The notes under the pieces are model-generated. The model searched no databases and was not told where the DNA came from. It worked only from the letters and a program-made list of their open reading frames with translations. A stretch of 64,000 bases of DNA from assembly GCF_003610235.1 (NCBI RefSeq), contig NZ_RAPR01000001.1, positions 496,001-560,000 of the forward strand, written 5' to 3'. Made by a program: the position numbers and the translations under genes. The DNA is from Catellatospora citrea. Lineage in GTDB: Bacteria; Actinomycetota; Actinomycetes; Mycobacteriales; Micromonosporaceae. Below, piece after piece: positions 25,246 to 33,947 of the stretch. Position 1 is the first letter of the stretch; each line of letters opens with the position of its first letter.

Positions 25246-27684
25246 ATGAATCGTACGTGTCTGCGGGCCGGCACACCCGGCCCGTCGACAAGGCGGCGGG
25301 CCTGGTCGCTGCTCGCCCTCCCCGCGCTGCTGCTGTCCGGCCTGACCGGCCTGGCGCAGCCCGCCCACGCGGTCGGCGGCGGATCCGACGCCACCGACGG
25401 CCAGTTCCCCTTCATCGCCCGGGTCACCCTGCCGGGTCTGGTGTGCAGCGGCGCTCTCGTCCGGCCGGAATGGGTGCTGACCGCCGGGCACTGCGTCGAC
25501 GCGCTGCGGCCATACCGCATGCGGGTCGCGCTCGGCGGCACCACCGTCGCCACCGCGACCTCCGTCGCCGTGGCCGGCGCCCGGCGTCACCCGTCCTGGC
25601 CGTCCCAGCCCGGCGCCGATCCGTCGCTCGACCTGGCCCTGATCCGGCTCGCCGAACCGGTCGACACCCCGTTCGCGCCGCTGGCCGAGCCCGGCGAGTC
25701 GACGGCCTGGGACGGCCCGAGTGACCCGATGACCGCGGTCGGCTGGGGCGTCACCGGGCCGGACACCGGACCGACCGACACCCTGCAGACCATCGGCGGC
25801 ACCGTCACCACCAGCACCGACGTGCTGACCGCGACCTTCACCAGCGGCGGTGTCTGCGGCGGTGACAGCGGCAGCCCCGCGCTGGTGACGACCCCGCGCG
25901 GAACGGTCGTCGCGGGCGCGCTGTCCAAGGCCCCGGAGGACTGCGGCAGCCCCGGCACCTACGCGATGGCGGGCAGCGGCCCAGGCCGTGACTGGCTGCA
26001 GAGCGTGCTGGACAGCGGCCCCACCGAGCGCACCGAGCACCCGTGGACGGCCGAACCGGCGACCAGCGAGCGGTACTGCACGCTCGCCGGCGACCGGGGC
26101 GTCGACGCCGGGGAGGCCGAGCTGGTCCCCGGTATCGCGGCGCACCACACGTTGTGGTTCAACTACGATCCGCCGGACGCGTCGACACCGGTGGTGGTGT
26201 CCACCGCGGGCAGCACCGTGGACACCGTCGTCGGGGTGTTCCACTCCACCGGCGACACCCTGCAGCACGACCTGATGGCCCGGTGGACCCAGGGCGAGAA
26301 CGACTCCCAGGGCACACCGCAGACCCTGCACACGTGGGCCAGCCAGGGCGGCGAGCCCTCCGAGCGGGTGTACCTGATCGGTGTCGGCACCCGCACCGAA
26401 GGCGACACCGGCCCGATCTGCGTGCAGATCATGCCGCAGTATCCGGCCAACGACGTCCCGGTCGGCGCGATCGCGATCAGCGGATCGACCGGCTCCCAGA
26501 ACACCGACGTCGGGATCGCCACCGGCGACCCCGCCGAGGGGTCAGGGCCGTCCGCCCCGACGGCGACGGCCTGGTACCGCTGGACGGCCACGGCCGGGCG
26601 GGTCGAGTTCAGCCACACCGCGGGTGCCGCGCTGTCGGTCTACCGCGGGCAGGTCACGGCCGCCGACCGCATCGCCGCCGCACCCGCGCGGCTCACCGGC
26701 AAGAAGAAGGACAAGCCCAAGAAGACCCATCGGGTACGGGCGGCGAACCCCGCGTTCACCGCCGTGGCAGGCGAGACCTACTACATCGGCGTGTCCGGAA
26801 CGGGCACGGTGCCCAGCGGCGACCTGGTGTGGAAGCACGGCACGGCGCTGACCGTCGACGGGCCCGGCACGGTCGCCAACGACTTCCCCGCCACCCTGAC
26901 CGGCACCCTGCGCGAGGACGGCGACGGCCCGATCAGCGGCCGCACCGTCACGTTCACGCTCGGCTCGGGCGCGGCGGCGCAGTCGTGCACCGCCACCACC
27001 GACGCCGCGGGCCTCGCCACCTGCACCATCGCGAACGTGGCGCAGCCGGCATCGGCGACCGGTGTGCCCGTGTCCGCCGACTTCGCCGGCGACGGTCAGT
27101 ACCTGCCGTCCCACACGGACACGACCGCGAAGCTGGTTTACCACACCGGCCGCGCCCTCGGCCTGTCCAGCAGGCTGCTGGCACTACCGCCGCTCGTGGT
27201 GAGCGACACCGGGGAGATCTCCACCTCGGCGACCTCCCACACCGAACGGGTCGGCGGCCGGGTCACCGCCGGCATCGTCCGCGCGAGCGCCGTCGGCGCC
27301 CGCGTCGACACCGGCCAGGCCAGGTCGGTCGCCAACGCGTGGACGGGCGAACTGACCATCGGCCTGCCGGGCCTGCCCGCCATCCGGGCCACCGACGTGC
27401 ACGCCGAGTCGCGCAGCACCTGCCAGGTCGGCCGGCTCACGCCGGCCGCCACCGGATCGGTGAGCCTGGGCACGCTCACCATCGGCGGGGTCAGCCGACC
27501 CGTGGCCACCATCGCGCCGAACACGGTGATCCGCGTCGGCGCGCTGACCGTCACGCTCAACGAGCAGAGGCCGGTTCCCGGCGCCTCCGCCGGCCTGGCC
27601 GTGACGGCGTTGCGGGTCAGCGCCCCCGGCGTGACCGATCTGGTCGTCGCGCAGGCCAGGAGCGACATCCACCACTGCGGCTGA
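25246..27684 (+). CDS. Secreted trypsin-like (S1) serine protease with C-terminal Ig-like and anchor-type domains
   Basis: This 812-residue protein begins with a signal peptide (basic MNRTCLRAG, hydrophobic LLALPALLLSG, cleavage after AHA near 44). The S1 domain follows: VGGGSDATDGQFPF mature end, His81 in LTAGHC, Asp in SLDLALI (about 128), Ser in CGGDSGSP (about 208). After a region of beta sandwiches with Lys-rich KKKDKPKK near residue 490, there is a bacterial Ig-like domain (about 540-630) and a C-terminal domain of about 180 residues resembling 'choice-of-anchor P' modules, with a terminal Cys. It is a secreted, probably surface-retained protease. ATG 25246 is preferred to the in-frame start 17 codons upstream because it begins a proper signal peptide. 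A strong hairpin follows the stop. Confidence 0.9.
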   Translation: MNRTCLRAGTPGPSTRRRAWSLLALPALLLSGLTGLAQPAHAVGGGSDATDGQFPFIARVTLPGLVCSGALVRPEWVLTAGHCVDALRPYRMRVALGGTTVATATSVAVAGARRHPSWPSQPGADPSLDLALIRLAEPVDTPFAPLAEPGESTAWDGPSDPMTAVGWGVTGPDTGPTDTLQTIGGTVTTSTDVLTATFTSGGVCGGDSGSPALVTTPRGTVVAGALSKAPEDCGSPGTYAMAGSGPGRDWLQSVLDSGPTERTEHPWTAEPATSERYCTLAGDRGVDAGEAELVPGIAAHHTLWFNYDPPDASTPVVVSTAGSTVDTVVGVFHSTGDTLQHDLMARWTQGENDSQGTPQTLHTWASQGGEPSERVYLIGVGTRTEGDTGPICVQIMPQYPANDVPVGAIAISGSTGSQNTDVGIATGDPAEGSGPSAPTATAWYRWTATAGRVEFSHTAGAALSVYRGQVTAADRIAAAPARLTGKKKDKPKKTHRVRAANPAFTAVAGETYYIGVSGTGTVPSGDLVWKHGTALTVDGPGTVANDFPATLTGTLREDGDGPISGRTVTFTLGSGAAAQSCTATTDAAGLATCTIANVAQPASATGVPVSADFAGDGQYLPSHTDTTAKLVYHTGRALGLSSRLLALPPLVVSDTGEISTSATSHTERVGGRVTAGIVRASAVGARVDTGQARSVANAWTGELTIGLPGLPAIRATDVHAESRSTCQVGRLTPAATGSVSLGTLTIGGVSRPVATIAPNTVIRVGALTVTLNEQRPVPGASAGLAVTALRVSAPGVTDLVVAQARSDIHHCG

Positions 27685-27700
27685 CGACAACGGTCTCCTG

Positions 27701-27732
27701 CGTGGGGTCCCGGCTGCCGCCGGGACCCCACG
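27701..27732 (+). terminator. Intrinsic-type hairpin after the S1 protease
   Basis: A perfect 14-bp inverted repeat (arms begin CGTGGGGTCC) with the loop TGCC lies 16 bases after the stop. It has no T-run, as is usual in high-GC actinomycetes. Confidence 0.8.
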
Positions 27733-27858
27733 TCGCGTCCGGCCCGATCCCGAAACAGGATCGATCGAATGCTGTCGGCAGACTTCGGCCGCTTCTTTCG
27801 CACCGCGCCGGCGTCACCTTCGACCGCTCGCCGGCCCGTGACCCGGCTGGCACCTGTC

Positions 27859-29511
27859 CTACCGTGGGGTGATGCTCCATCGCAGCAGTTCCGCCCAGGA
27901 CTCTCCGAGCACCGGCCGTGCCTGCTCCACCGCCGCGAGGATCTCGGCCGTCAGCTCGGCGGTGAGTCCGCGGTAGGCGCTCGGTCCGAGGTGACGCGGC
28001 CACTTGGCGACCTCCGACCGGGCGTGCGGCAGCAGCACCGGGTCGGCCTCGGCCACCAGCCGCAGGCTCGCCGCCAGGCCGTGCCACAGGTCGCGTCGCA
28101 GCAGCAGCCGGAACGCCGCGATCCGGGCCGTGGCCGGGGACCCGGGCCGCAGCAACTCATGCAACAACACGACGTCCAGCTCGTGCACCACCTCCGCCAG
28201 CGCGGCCGCCGCCTGCGCCACCACCGCTGTCGACGAGTCGCCCAGCAGTGCAAGCAGCCGCGGCGCGGGCACGGACCCGCACGCGACCAGCGCCCGCACC
28301 GCGGCGATCCGCCCCCGCGCCGCGGGATGGATCAGCCAGCGCGTGATCAGCGCGGCGTCGGCTGCCGTGCCGGTCTCGCCGAGTCCGGCGATCGCGCCCG
28401 GTCCAGGGCACGACCCGGCCAGCAGCCGCCGGTAATGCTCGGCCGGGTCGCCGCCGTCCCTACGCACGGCGACCTGCGCGACGATGCGCACCAGTGGGCT
28501 GCGGTCGGCCAGCGCCGCCCACGCCGGCTCGACGTCTCCGGCGCGGGCCAGCAGCCGGACCGCCTCCGACCGGATCAGCGGCACACCGGCCGCGAGCAGC
28601 GCACGGGCCACCGACAGATCCGGCGCGGCCGCGAAGGCGGCGTTCGCGCACATCGTCCGGACCACCACGTCCGGGTCACGCAGCGCCGCCGTGACGAGCC
28701 GGTCCGCAGGCAGCCGCCCCGCGGCGACCGCGTGCTGGTGGGCGCGGCGGCGAACCCGCGGCGAACCCTCGCGAAGCAGCTGTGCCAGGGTCTGTTCCGG
28801 CAGCCGTGGCACGAGGGCGTCGAGCTGCTCGCACAGCTGTCGCGCCCGCACCCGGTGCCGCATGGCCTCGGCCAGTTCGGCGAGCATCAGCAGCCGCGGA
28901 CCGTCGATCCGTTCGTCGAGCACGAGTTCGCATGCGCCGTACGCGTCGGCGCGGACCGGATCGACCCAGTCCGCGCAGCGCAGCGCCAACACCGCCACGG
29001 CGACCGGATGCCGGTGTTCACGCAGGCGCGCCACGGCCGCCTGACGCAGGCGCCCATCGTGGTGGCAGCCGGCGATCACCAGATCGAGCAGGTCAGCCTC
29101 CCCGTCGGCGACCATGGTGGTGAGCCGGGCGGTGTAGCGTCGCGCCCGCCGGCTCTGCGCCCGTGACGTCTCGTCGAGGATGGTCCACCAGGACCCCGAC
29201 GCCGCCGCGAGCGCGTCGAGTGCGACCGCGCGCTGCCGCGGTGCCGCGTCGCGGGCCACGGCCAGCAGCGTCGCCGCCCGCTCCCAGCGGCCCGCCCACG
29301 CCCCGTCGGCCAGCGCGCGCAGCTCGGTGTCACCTGGCACCTCGGGCAACCCGCAGTCGACCACCTCGCTGTCGCAGTCGACCACCTCGCTGCCGCCGTC
29401 GGCTACCTCGCTGCCGCCGTCGACTACCTCGCTGCCGCAGTCGGCTGGCCAGGCATCCTCGGCGAGGACTGTCCCGCGCAGCCGAACCCGGATTCTGTCC
29501 CACACACCCAT
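27859..29511 (-). CDS. HEAT-like repeat protein
   Basis: This 550-residue protein is nearly all-helical from residue 70 to 545, made of repeated units such as PRVRRRAHQHAVAAGRLP, DPDVVVRTMCANAAFAA and ARGRIAAVRALVACG, typical of HEAT or ARM repeats that form curved protein-binding scaffolds. Residues 22-52 contain four tandem seven-residue repeats of the type GSEVVDG, encoded by 21-bp repeats. There is no signal peptide or membrane segment. It is a single gene on the minus strand, facing the S1 protease. It probably binds a protein partner; which one is unknown. Confidence 0.8.
   Translation of the reverse strand: MGVWDRIRVRLRGTVLAEDAWPADCGSEVVDGGSEVADGGSEVVDCDSEVVDCGLPEVPGDTELRALADGAWAGRWERAATLLAVARDAAPRQRAVALDALAAASGSWWTILDETSRAQSRRARRYTARLTTMVADGEADLLDLVIAGCHHDGRLRQAAVARLREHRHPVAVAVLALRCADWVDPVRADAYGACELVLDERIDGPRLLMLAELAEAMRHRVRARQLCEQLDALVPRLPEQTLAQLLREGSPRVRRRAHQHAVAAGRLPADRLVTAALRDPDVVVRTMCANAAFAAAPDLSVARALLAAGVPLIRSEAVRLLARAGDVEPAWAALADRSPLVRIVAQVAVRRDGGDPAEHYRRLLAGSCPGPGAIAGLGETGTAADAALITRWLIHPAARGRIAAVRALVACGSVPAPRLLALLGDSSTAVVAQAAAALAEVVHELDVVLLHELLRPGSPATARIAAFRLLLRRDLWHGLAASLRLVAEADPVLLPHARSEVAKWPRHLGPSAYRGLTAELTAEILAAVEQARPVLGESWAELLRWSITPR
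29351..29448 (-). repeat. 21-bp in-frame minisatellite in the HEAT-repeat gene
   Basis: Four consecutive 21-bp units (29351, 29372, 29393, 29414) and a partial fifth share the core CG-CAGTCG/CCGTCG-x-CTACCTCGCTG. The unit is a multiple of three, so copy changes would lengthen or shorten the protein without shifting the frame. Confidence 0.9.
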
Positions 29512-29684
29512 CGCAGCGCCCCCGTGTCAGTCCGAGGATCGTGCCAGTCGGCGGGCCGAACCCGCCAGTCGATAACCGACGTGCAAAACGACCGGGCGCC
29601 GGCCTCGGCCGGTAGACACAGCGCCGGCGGGAGCGCGCTGGCCGCAGGCGCCACGACGCGGCCGCACGCGGAGCGAGAACGAGT

Positions 29685-30404
29685 ATGCGATCGGCTGCCC
29701 TGCGACGGGCACGCGGACGATACCGTCCAGGCGTGGTCCCACGAATCCTCTTCCGGATTGCGGTCGTCTGCGTATTGGTCGCGGCGACGTTGACGGCCGG
29801 CGCCTGGATCGGCACCGCACAAGGCCTCGAACCGGGCCCGGGCAGTCTGCAGTTCCCGGTGATGCTCGCCGTGACGGCCGTGCCGATCACGGTCGTCGGG
29901 TTGCTCGGCTGCACCGGCGGCTTCCGGCTCGTGTTGGCGTGCATCGCCTGGGCCGTGCTGTCGTTCGGGCAGCTCACGATAATGATGACAGCCTCTGACG
30001 CGGTGCTGGGAGAGCGCGGACGTCCGGTCACGGCGACGGTGGCTCAGCTTGTCGGCCACGACCTGTCCGAGGCCGACGGCGACTACCTGTACCGGGTCGC
30101 CGATCCGCAGGGCAGGCCGCTGGCCGGCGTGCTGCGCACCCCGCACCAGCACGGCATCGGCAGCGCTGTCACCGTGCTGGTCGACCCGGCGGGCTGGGCT
30201 CATCCCACGGAGCCGTCCACGTACGCGGAGGGCACCAACGGGGTGACCCTGCTGGTCCTCGCCGTCATGTTCGGCGGCCCGGCCACCGTGCTCTACGTGC
30301 TGTCGTGCCTGCCCGCCGATCGTCGGCGTGAGGACGACCGCGACGGCACCGGCCCGGCGCCGTGGCACCAGGACGCGTTCAACCAGGTCGTCCGCAGCGC
30401 GTGA
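29685..30404 (+). CDS. Hypothetical membrane protein
   Basis: This 239-residue protein has about four membrane segments: near residues 21-42, 56-74, 80-100 and 185-205. Between the third and fourth lies an 80-residue loop that may fold as a small beta domain (GRPVTATVAQLVGHDL...YLYRVADPQGRPLAGVL). A charged tail ends the protein. The start could be ATG 29685 (GGAG 11 bases upstream) or GTG 29733. No family is recognised. It converges on the pentapeptide-repeat gene. Confidence 0.7.
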   Translation: MRSAALRRARGRYRPGVVPRILFRIAVVCVLVAATLTAGAWIGTAQGLEPGPGSLQFPVMLAVTAVPITVVGLLGCTGGFRLVLACIAWAVLSFGQLTIMMTASDAVLGERGRPVTATVAQLVGHDLSEADGDYLYRVADPQGRPLAGVLRTPHQHGIGSAVTVLVDPAGWAHPTEPSTYAEGTNGVTLLVLAVMFGGPATVLYVLSCLPADRRREDDRDGTGPAPWHQDAFNQVVRSA

Positions 30405-30478
30405 GACCCGGCGGCGTCCAGGTTGTGGCAGGCGGGCGTCGCGGAGCCGGCCACGCGGGGCGTATCAGGACGGCATCG

Positions 30479-31315
30479 TCATGACGAAGGGGCCTTGTCG
30501 TTCGGCTTCTTGCAGTCGGGGCTGCTGTGACCTCCTGGGCGAGGTCGGTTCACCCCGGCAGGCAGCCGAGTCGCGTCGTTCACGTACGCACACAAGATCT
30601 GGTTGGGGGCCAGATTCTGGGCGCCGGAAAGGTCTGCCCCTTCCAGGTGGGCGTCGTAGAACTCCACGTTGGTGAAGTCGGCCCCAGCCAATCGAGCCCC
30701 TTGAAGGTTGGCGGCCTTGAGGCTGGCGAAGGCCAAGGGCGCGTGTTCAAGATGTGCACCGGAAAGGTCCAGCCCGTCAAGGCCCAGCATGACGCCACCG
30801 AAGTCGAGCTTGACCGGTTCCGTACCGGCATACCGGCCGATGACGGCGAGCGCGGCTCGGATGTCGGGCTCGGACTCCGCGACCCGCTTCGGATCTTTGC
30901 CGACGGGGCGCGTGGCCGACTCGTGGGTCCGGATGAAGGCGCACAGCACTTCGACGACGGCGGCCTGGTCCGAACTCGCCTGCCGTGCAGCGCCCTCAGA
31001 GGACAGCGATCCCGCGTCCGCGGCCGCGTCACGCATCACCGCGGCCAGCGCGTAGACGCCACCGATTCGGGAGTTGCGCTTCTCGCTGCTGAGTTGCTCG
31101 ACCGCGGCGACGAATCGTTCGGCCTGTTGACCACGGGCGGTCATCTCCAGTTGCTGGCGGATGGAGTCGAGCTGAGAGCGGTTGAAGTCGTTGGTGAGGT
31201 ACAGGCCGACCGCGAGGATGAGCACTGACAGGACGCTCGCGAGATTCGTCGCCCGTTCCCACCAGTCCGGTCGGTTGTCGCGGTTGATGCCGGCGCTGCC
31301 GCCGCCTCGAGACAC
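30479..31315 (-). CDS. Membrane-anchored pentapeptide-repeat protein
   Basis: This 278-residue protein has one membrane helix (about residues 24-42), a helical segment (ERFVAAVEQLSSEKRNSRIGGVYALAAV) often found in actinobacterial pentapeptide proteins, and about ten pentapeptide repeats of the A(D/N)LxG type (residues 165-245; LDLSGAHLEHAPLAFASLKAANLQGARL). The repeats form a right-handed beta helix; some family members protect gyrase, but many are of unknown function. GTG start with GGAG seven bases upstream. A Cys-containing, Pro-rich tail ends the protein. Confidence 0.85.
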   Translation of the reverse strand: MSRGGGSAGINRDNRPDWWERATNLASVLSVLILAVGLYLTNDFNRSQLDSIRQQLEMTARGQQAERFVAAVEQLSSEKRNSRIGGVYALAAVMRDAAADAGSLSSEGAARQASSDQAAVVEVLCAFIRTHESATRPVGKDPKRVAESEPDIRAALAVIGRYAGTEPVKLDFGGVMLGLDGLDLSGAHLEHAPLAFASLKAANLQGARLAGADFTNVEFYDAHLEGADLSGAQNLAPNQILCAYVNDATRLPAGVNRPRPGGHSSPDCKKPNDKAPSS

Positions 31316-31445
31316 TCGTACGCTCCTATGCTGAGACGCCTGCGGACAGCGAAGCTGAGGTGTTGCACAACGGACGCCTCGGCCATGCCCGCCGACGGCT
31401 GGTTGAGCCTCACCGGGGCCGCCACCGGGCGGCCGCGGCGAGAGA

Positions 31446-31874
31446 TCATGCGGCCGTGATGCGGGTGAGTTCCAGAACGGGAATGGTCCGAACGCCCTCG
31501 GTCTTCTGCGCGTACTCGGCGAAGCCGGGGTAGCGGCGGGCTTGCTCGTCGTATCGCCGGTCGCGTTCGTCTCCGGTCAACTCCCGCACGCTGACCGGAT
31601 AGGTTTCGGTGCCGCGCTCGACAGCAGCTTGGCCGGCTGAGGTGAGGTTGTGGTACCAGTCAGGGTTCCGGGGTGCCCCGGCCTTGGACGCGAATACGTA
31701 GATCACGTTGTCGTCTGTCTCGTGCGGCAGGTACATCATCGGGTTGACGAGTTCACGTCCGCTCTTGCGGCCCCGGTGGTGGACGAGCACCATCGGGGCT
31801 CCGCTGAACGGTCCGCCGACCTGGCCCGCGTTCGCGCGGAACTCCTCGATCACCTTGGTGTTCCAGTCGCTCAT
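31446..31874 (-). CDS. F420-dependent nitroreductase-like (Ddn family) protein
   Basis: This 142-residue protein belongs to the Ddn/FDOR-A family of deazaflavin (F420)-dependent oxidoreductases. It shows the typical LVHHRGRKSGRELVNPMMYL segment, which contacts the F420 tail, and GAPRNPDWYHNL, the family signature. Such enzymes transfer hydride from reduced F420 to quinones, nitro compounds or other substrates. The ATG has a good GGTGAGG upstream. It is a single gene; no partner enzyme is adjacent. Confidence 0.9.
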   Translation of the reverse strand: MSDWNTKVIEEFRANAGQVGGPFSGAPMVLVHHRGRKSGRELVNPMMYLPHETDDNVIYVFASKAGAPRNPDWYHNLTSAGQAAVERGTETYPVSVRELTGDERDRRYDEQARRYPGFAEYAQKTEGVRTIPVLELTRITAA

Positions 31875-32065
31875 GGATGTGCCTCACCTTCTCGTACCCG
31901 TGCAAATGCGCATCCATCTTCGCCGCTGATCGTGCCGGGCGCCAGGAAGCCGGGGCCCGGGTCGAACGGCAGCCGCTAGTTACTGACGCTGACGCTCGCT
32001 GGGGAACGTCACCAGCGACTGTCAGCGCGTCCGGATCTGCCGGCAACAGTGCGTCGAGCCATGCC

Positions 32066-32983
32066 TCAGCTCAAGGGCGGAAGTTCGCTGATTTCGCAGA
32101 ACAGGTCGCAGTCCCAGGCGTGGCCGGAGTCGACGTCGCAACGGGTGTTGACGTAGGCCGCCCAGAGGCTGCCCAGGTCGACACCATGCGTCGGTACGTC
32201 GCCCAGGAGATGGGTGATCGCGACCACGACGCGTTCGAGGAAGTCAATGGTGTCGTGCACCTCGGACGCGTTCAGCGGTTCCTTCTGAAAGCGGTGTCCG
32301 AGGTCGCTGCGATGCACGATCCGGTTGCGCCGTTGGGCGATCTCAGCGAGCCGGTGCTTGAGCGAGTCACCGGACACTGCGGTGTCCGGCGACTCCCGAT
32401 TGATCCGGTCGGCGGTATCGCGCCACAGGTCGCCGTCGTACACCCAGCGGAATCCAGTGGCGATCTTGTCGGGATGCTGGAAGGTCTTACGGTGCAGCGA
32501 CCGCAAGACGGCGTCGTATGCGCGTTCGAAGGGATAGGTGTAGGACGACCGGCCGACCAGTAGGCCGCCCTCGTCAGGTCCATAGCGGCCGAACAGCGCC
32601 TCCGTGCCCTGGCCGAGCGGGAAGTTCGCGACGGCGCCGGTGACCGTGACGTTGTTGAGCTTCCTGGGTCGCCGGTCGGGCGGCATCAGCACGAGGATCC
32701 GTACGCGGCGCATGATCTCGTCGCTCACCCACCGATCCAGCGCGCTGACGGCGAGACCCCACGCTCCGCGGTACATGTCTGTCGCGTCGAGCCGGCTCAG
32801 GTCCAGTTCGGCGACCCCGAGGCGGGCCAGGTCGGCTGCCGTGGCGTGCTGCATCAACGCGTCCATGACCTGGCCGGCGTCGACCATGGCACGCACCGCG
32901 TCGATGTTGTGTTTGAACACGGTGTAAGCGTGATTGCGATCGAGGACGGCCACGTGTGCAAGGCTAGCCACGGCCGCCGCCAT
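32066..32983 (-). CDS. HEPN-domain protein (RiboL-PSP-HEPN type), possible RNase
   Basis: The product is about 305 residues and helical. The region RLAEIAQRRNRIVHRSDL contains a HEPN-type R-x(4-6)-H catalytic signature (Arg-Asn-Arg-Ile-Val-His), and the upstream YRGAWGLAVSALDRWVSDEIMRRV fits the RiboL-PSP-HEPN subgroup. HEPN proteins with this motif are often RNA-cleaving toxins or defence effectors. The start is uncertain (TTG 32995, ATG 32983 or GTG 32953); no ribosome site settles it. No antitoxin gene such as MNT nucleotidyltransferase lies next to it, so toxin activity is not proven. Confidence 0.75.
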   Translation of the reverse strand: MAAAVASLAHVAVLDRNHAYTVFKHNIDAVRAMVDAGQVMDALMQHATAADLARLGVAELDLSRLDATDMYRGAWGLAVSALDRWVSDEIMRRVRILVLMPPDRRPRKLNNVTVTGAVANFPLGQGTEALFGRYGPDEGGLLVGRSSYTYPFERAYDAVLRSLHRKTFQHPDKIATGFRWVYDGDLWRDTADRINRESPDTAVSGDSLKHRLAEIAQRRNRIVHRSDLGHRFQKEPLNASEVHDTIDFLERVVVAITHLLGDVPTHGVDLGSLWAAYVNTRCDVDSGHAWDCDLFCEISELPPLS

Positions 32984-33204
32984 CGGGCGCGTCAATTTCC
33001 AGCGCTCGGCAAACCCGTCAGGTGGGACGGCTGTTGTCAGCCGCGGCCGGTCGTTCGAGGAAGCGAACGCTCGACGCGAGAACAGCCGACCCCGTCGGCA
33101 AGTCGTCCGTCCGAGTCCACGACCAGTGCGCCGCAGGCCTATCGCCGGTCATTGACTGATGGCAAGCCGATAATCTCATTGCTATGCGTTGATGCCCGGT
33201 GCAA

Positions 33205-33220
33205 GCATGTGCATACATGC
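33205..33220. promoter_or_regulatory. Inverted repeat upstream of the four-gene operon
   Basis: GCATGT and ACATGC around a four-base spacer lie about 23 bases before the GTG start of the first gene, just downstream of an AT-richer stretch (33152-33190; TTGACT, then TAATCT). This suits an operator or the 5' end of the leader, but no regulator is known. Confidence 0.3.
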
Positions 33221-33242
33221 GTGCGCGGGCGGAGGATGTGGT

Positions 33243-33944
33243 GTGACCGATCCCGACGGTCTGGCGGACAAGCGGGCCAAGTGGCAGCGCTATTTTGAGG
33301 GAAGGCTGACGGGAAGCGACGCGGAGATTCGCGCCGCGACCGATGCGGCCATGGACGCCATCCGGCGACGTGCCGACGTCAACGGCGTGATCGAGGCCGG
33401 TCTCGCGGCCGCCAGGCAGTTCCGGGCGACGGGATCCGCGCCCACCCCGCCGGCGGCGCCGCCCCGCACGCAGTCGACGGCAGCGCCGCGGGTGCCCACG
33501 TCGGCGCCGCGGGCTGCGAGCCGGGGTCCCGTGGGCACGGCCAGCAGCGGCATCGTCAACGGGTTTCAGCAGCGCCAGGAGATGATCGGCCGGACCTACT
33601 TCACGGTGTGGAACTTCCGGCTGGAACGTAGCGACGAGGCGGGCCGCCCGCTGCCGGCGATCCCGGTGGAGATGAAAGGCCGCTACTTCAACGGTGCGAT
33701 CAGCAACGGTGACCTGGTCGATGTCGGTCGGTCGTTCACACCGGGCAAGCTGGTACGCACCAACCGGGTCCGCAACGCGACGGTCGGTGTCGACGTGAGC
33801 GCCGTGGGTCGGCAGTTCCGTGTGCTGCGTGGCGTCTTCATCGCGATCTTCGTCGTCATCGCGCTGTGCATCTTCGGTCTGATCATCTCCGTGATGCTCG
33901 ACATACAGTCGTTCGACCTGCCGGATCCGCAACTCCCGGAGTGA
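33243..33944 (+). CDS. Membrane-anchored protein of unknown function, first gene of a four-gene operon
   Basis: This 233-residue protein has a helical N-terminus (ADKRAKWQRYFEGRLTG...), a disordered Ala/Pro linker (about 65-105), a predicted beta domain (about 110-180; RTYFTVWNFRLERSDEAGRPLPAIPVEMKGRYFNGAISNGDLVDV), one membrane helix (about 195-220) and a short tail. The beta domain looks like an OB or SH3-type fold by strand pattern; this is a guess. GTG 33243 is chosen because GGAGG sits eight bases upstream; the open frame extends only 18 codons farther. The next gene starts three bases after the stop, so they are coupled. Confidence 0.75.
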   Translation: MTDPDGLADKRAKWQRYFEGRLTGSDAEIRAATDAAMDAIRRRADVNGVIEAGLAAARQFRATGSAPTPPAAPPRTQSTAAPRVPTSAPRAASRGPVGTASSGIVNGFQQRQEMIGRTYFTVWNFRLERSDEAGRPLPAIPVEMKGRYFNGAISNGDLVDVGRSFTPGKLVRTNRVRNATVGVDVSAVGRQFRVLRGVFIAIFVVIALCIFGLIISVMLDIQSFDLPDPQLPE

Positions 33945-33947
33945 CCG

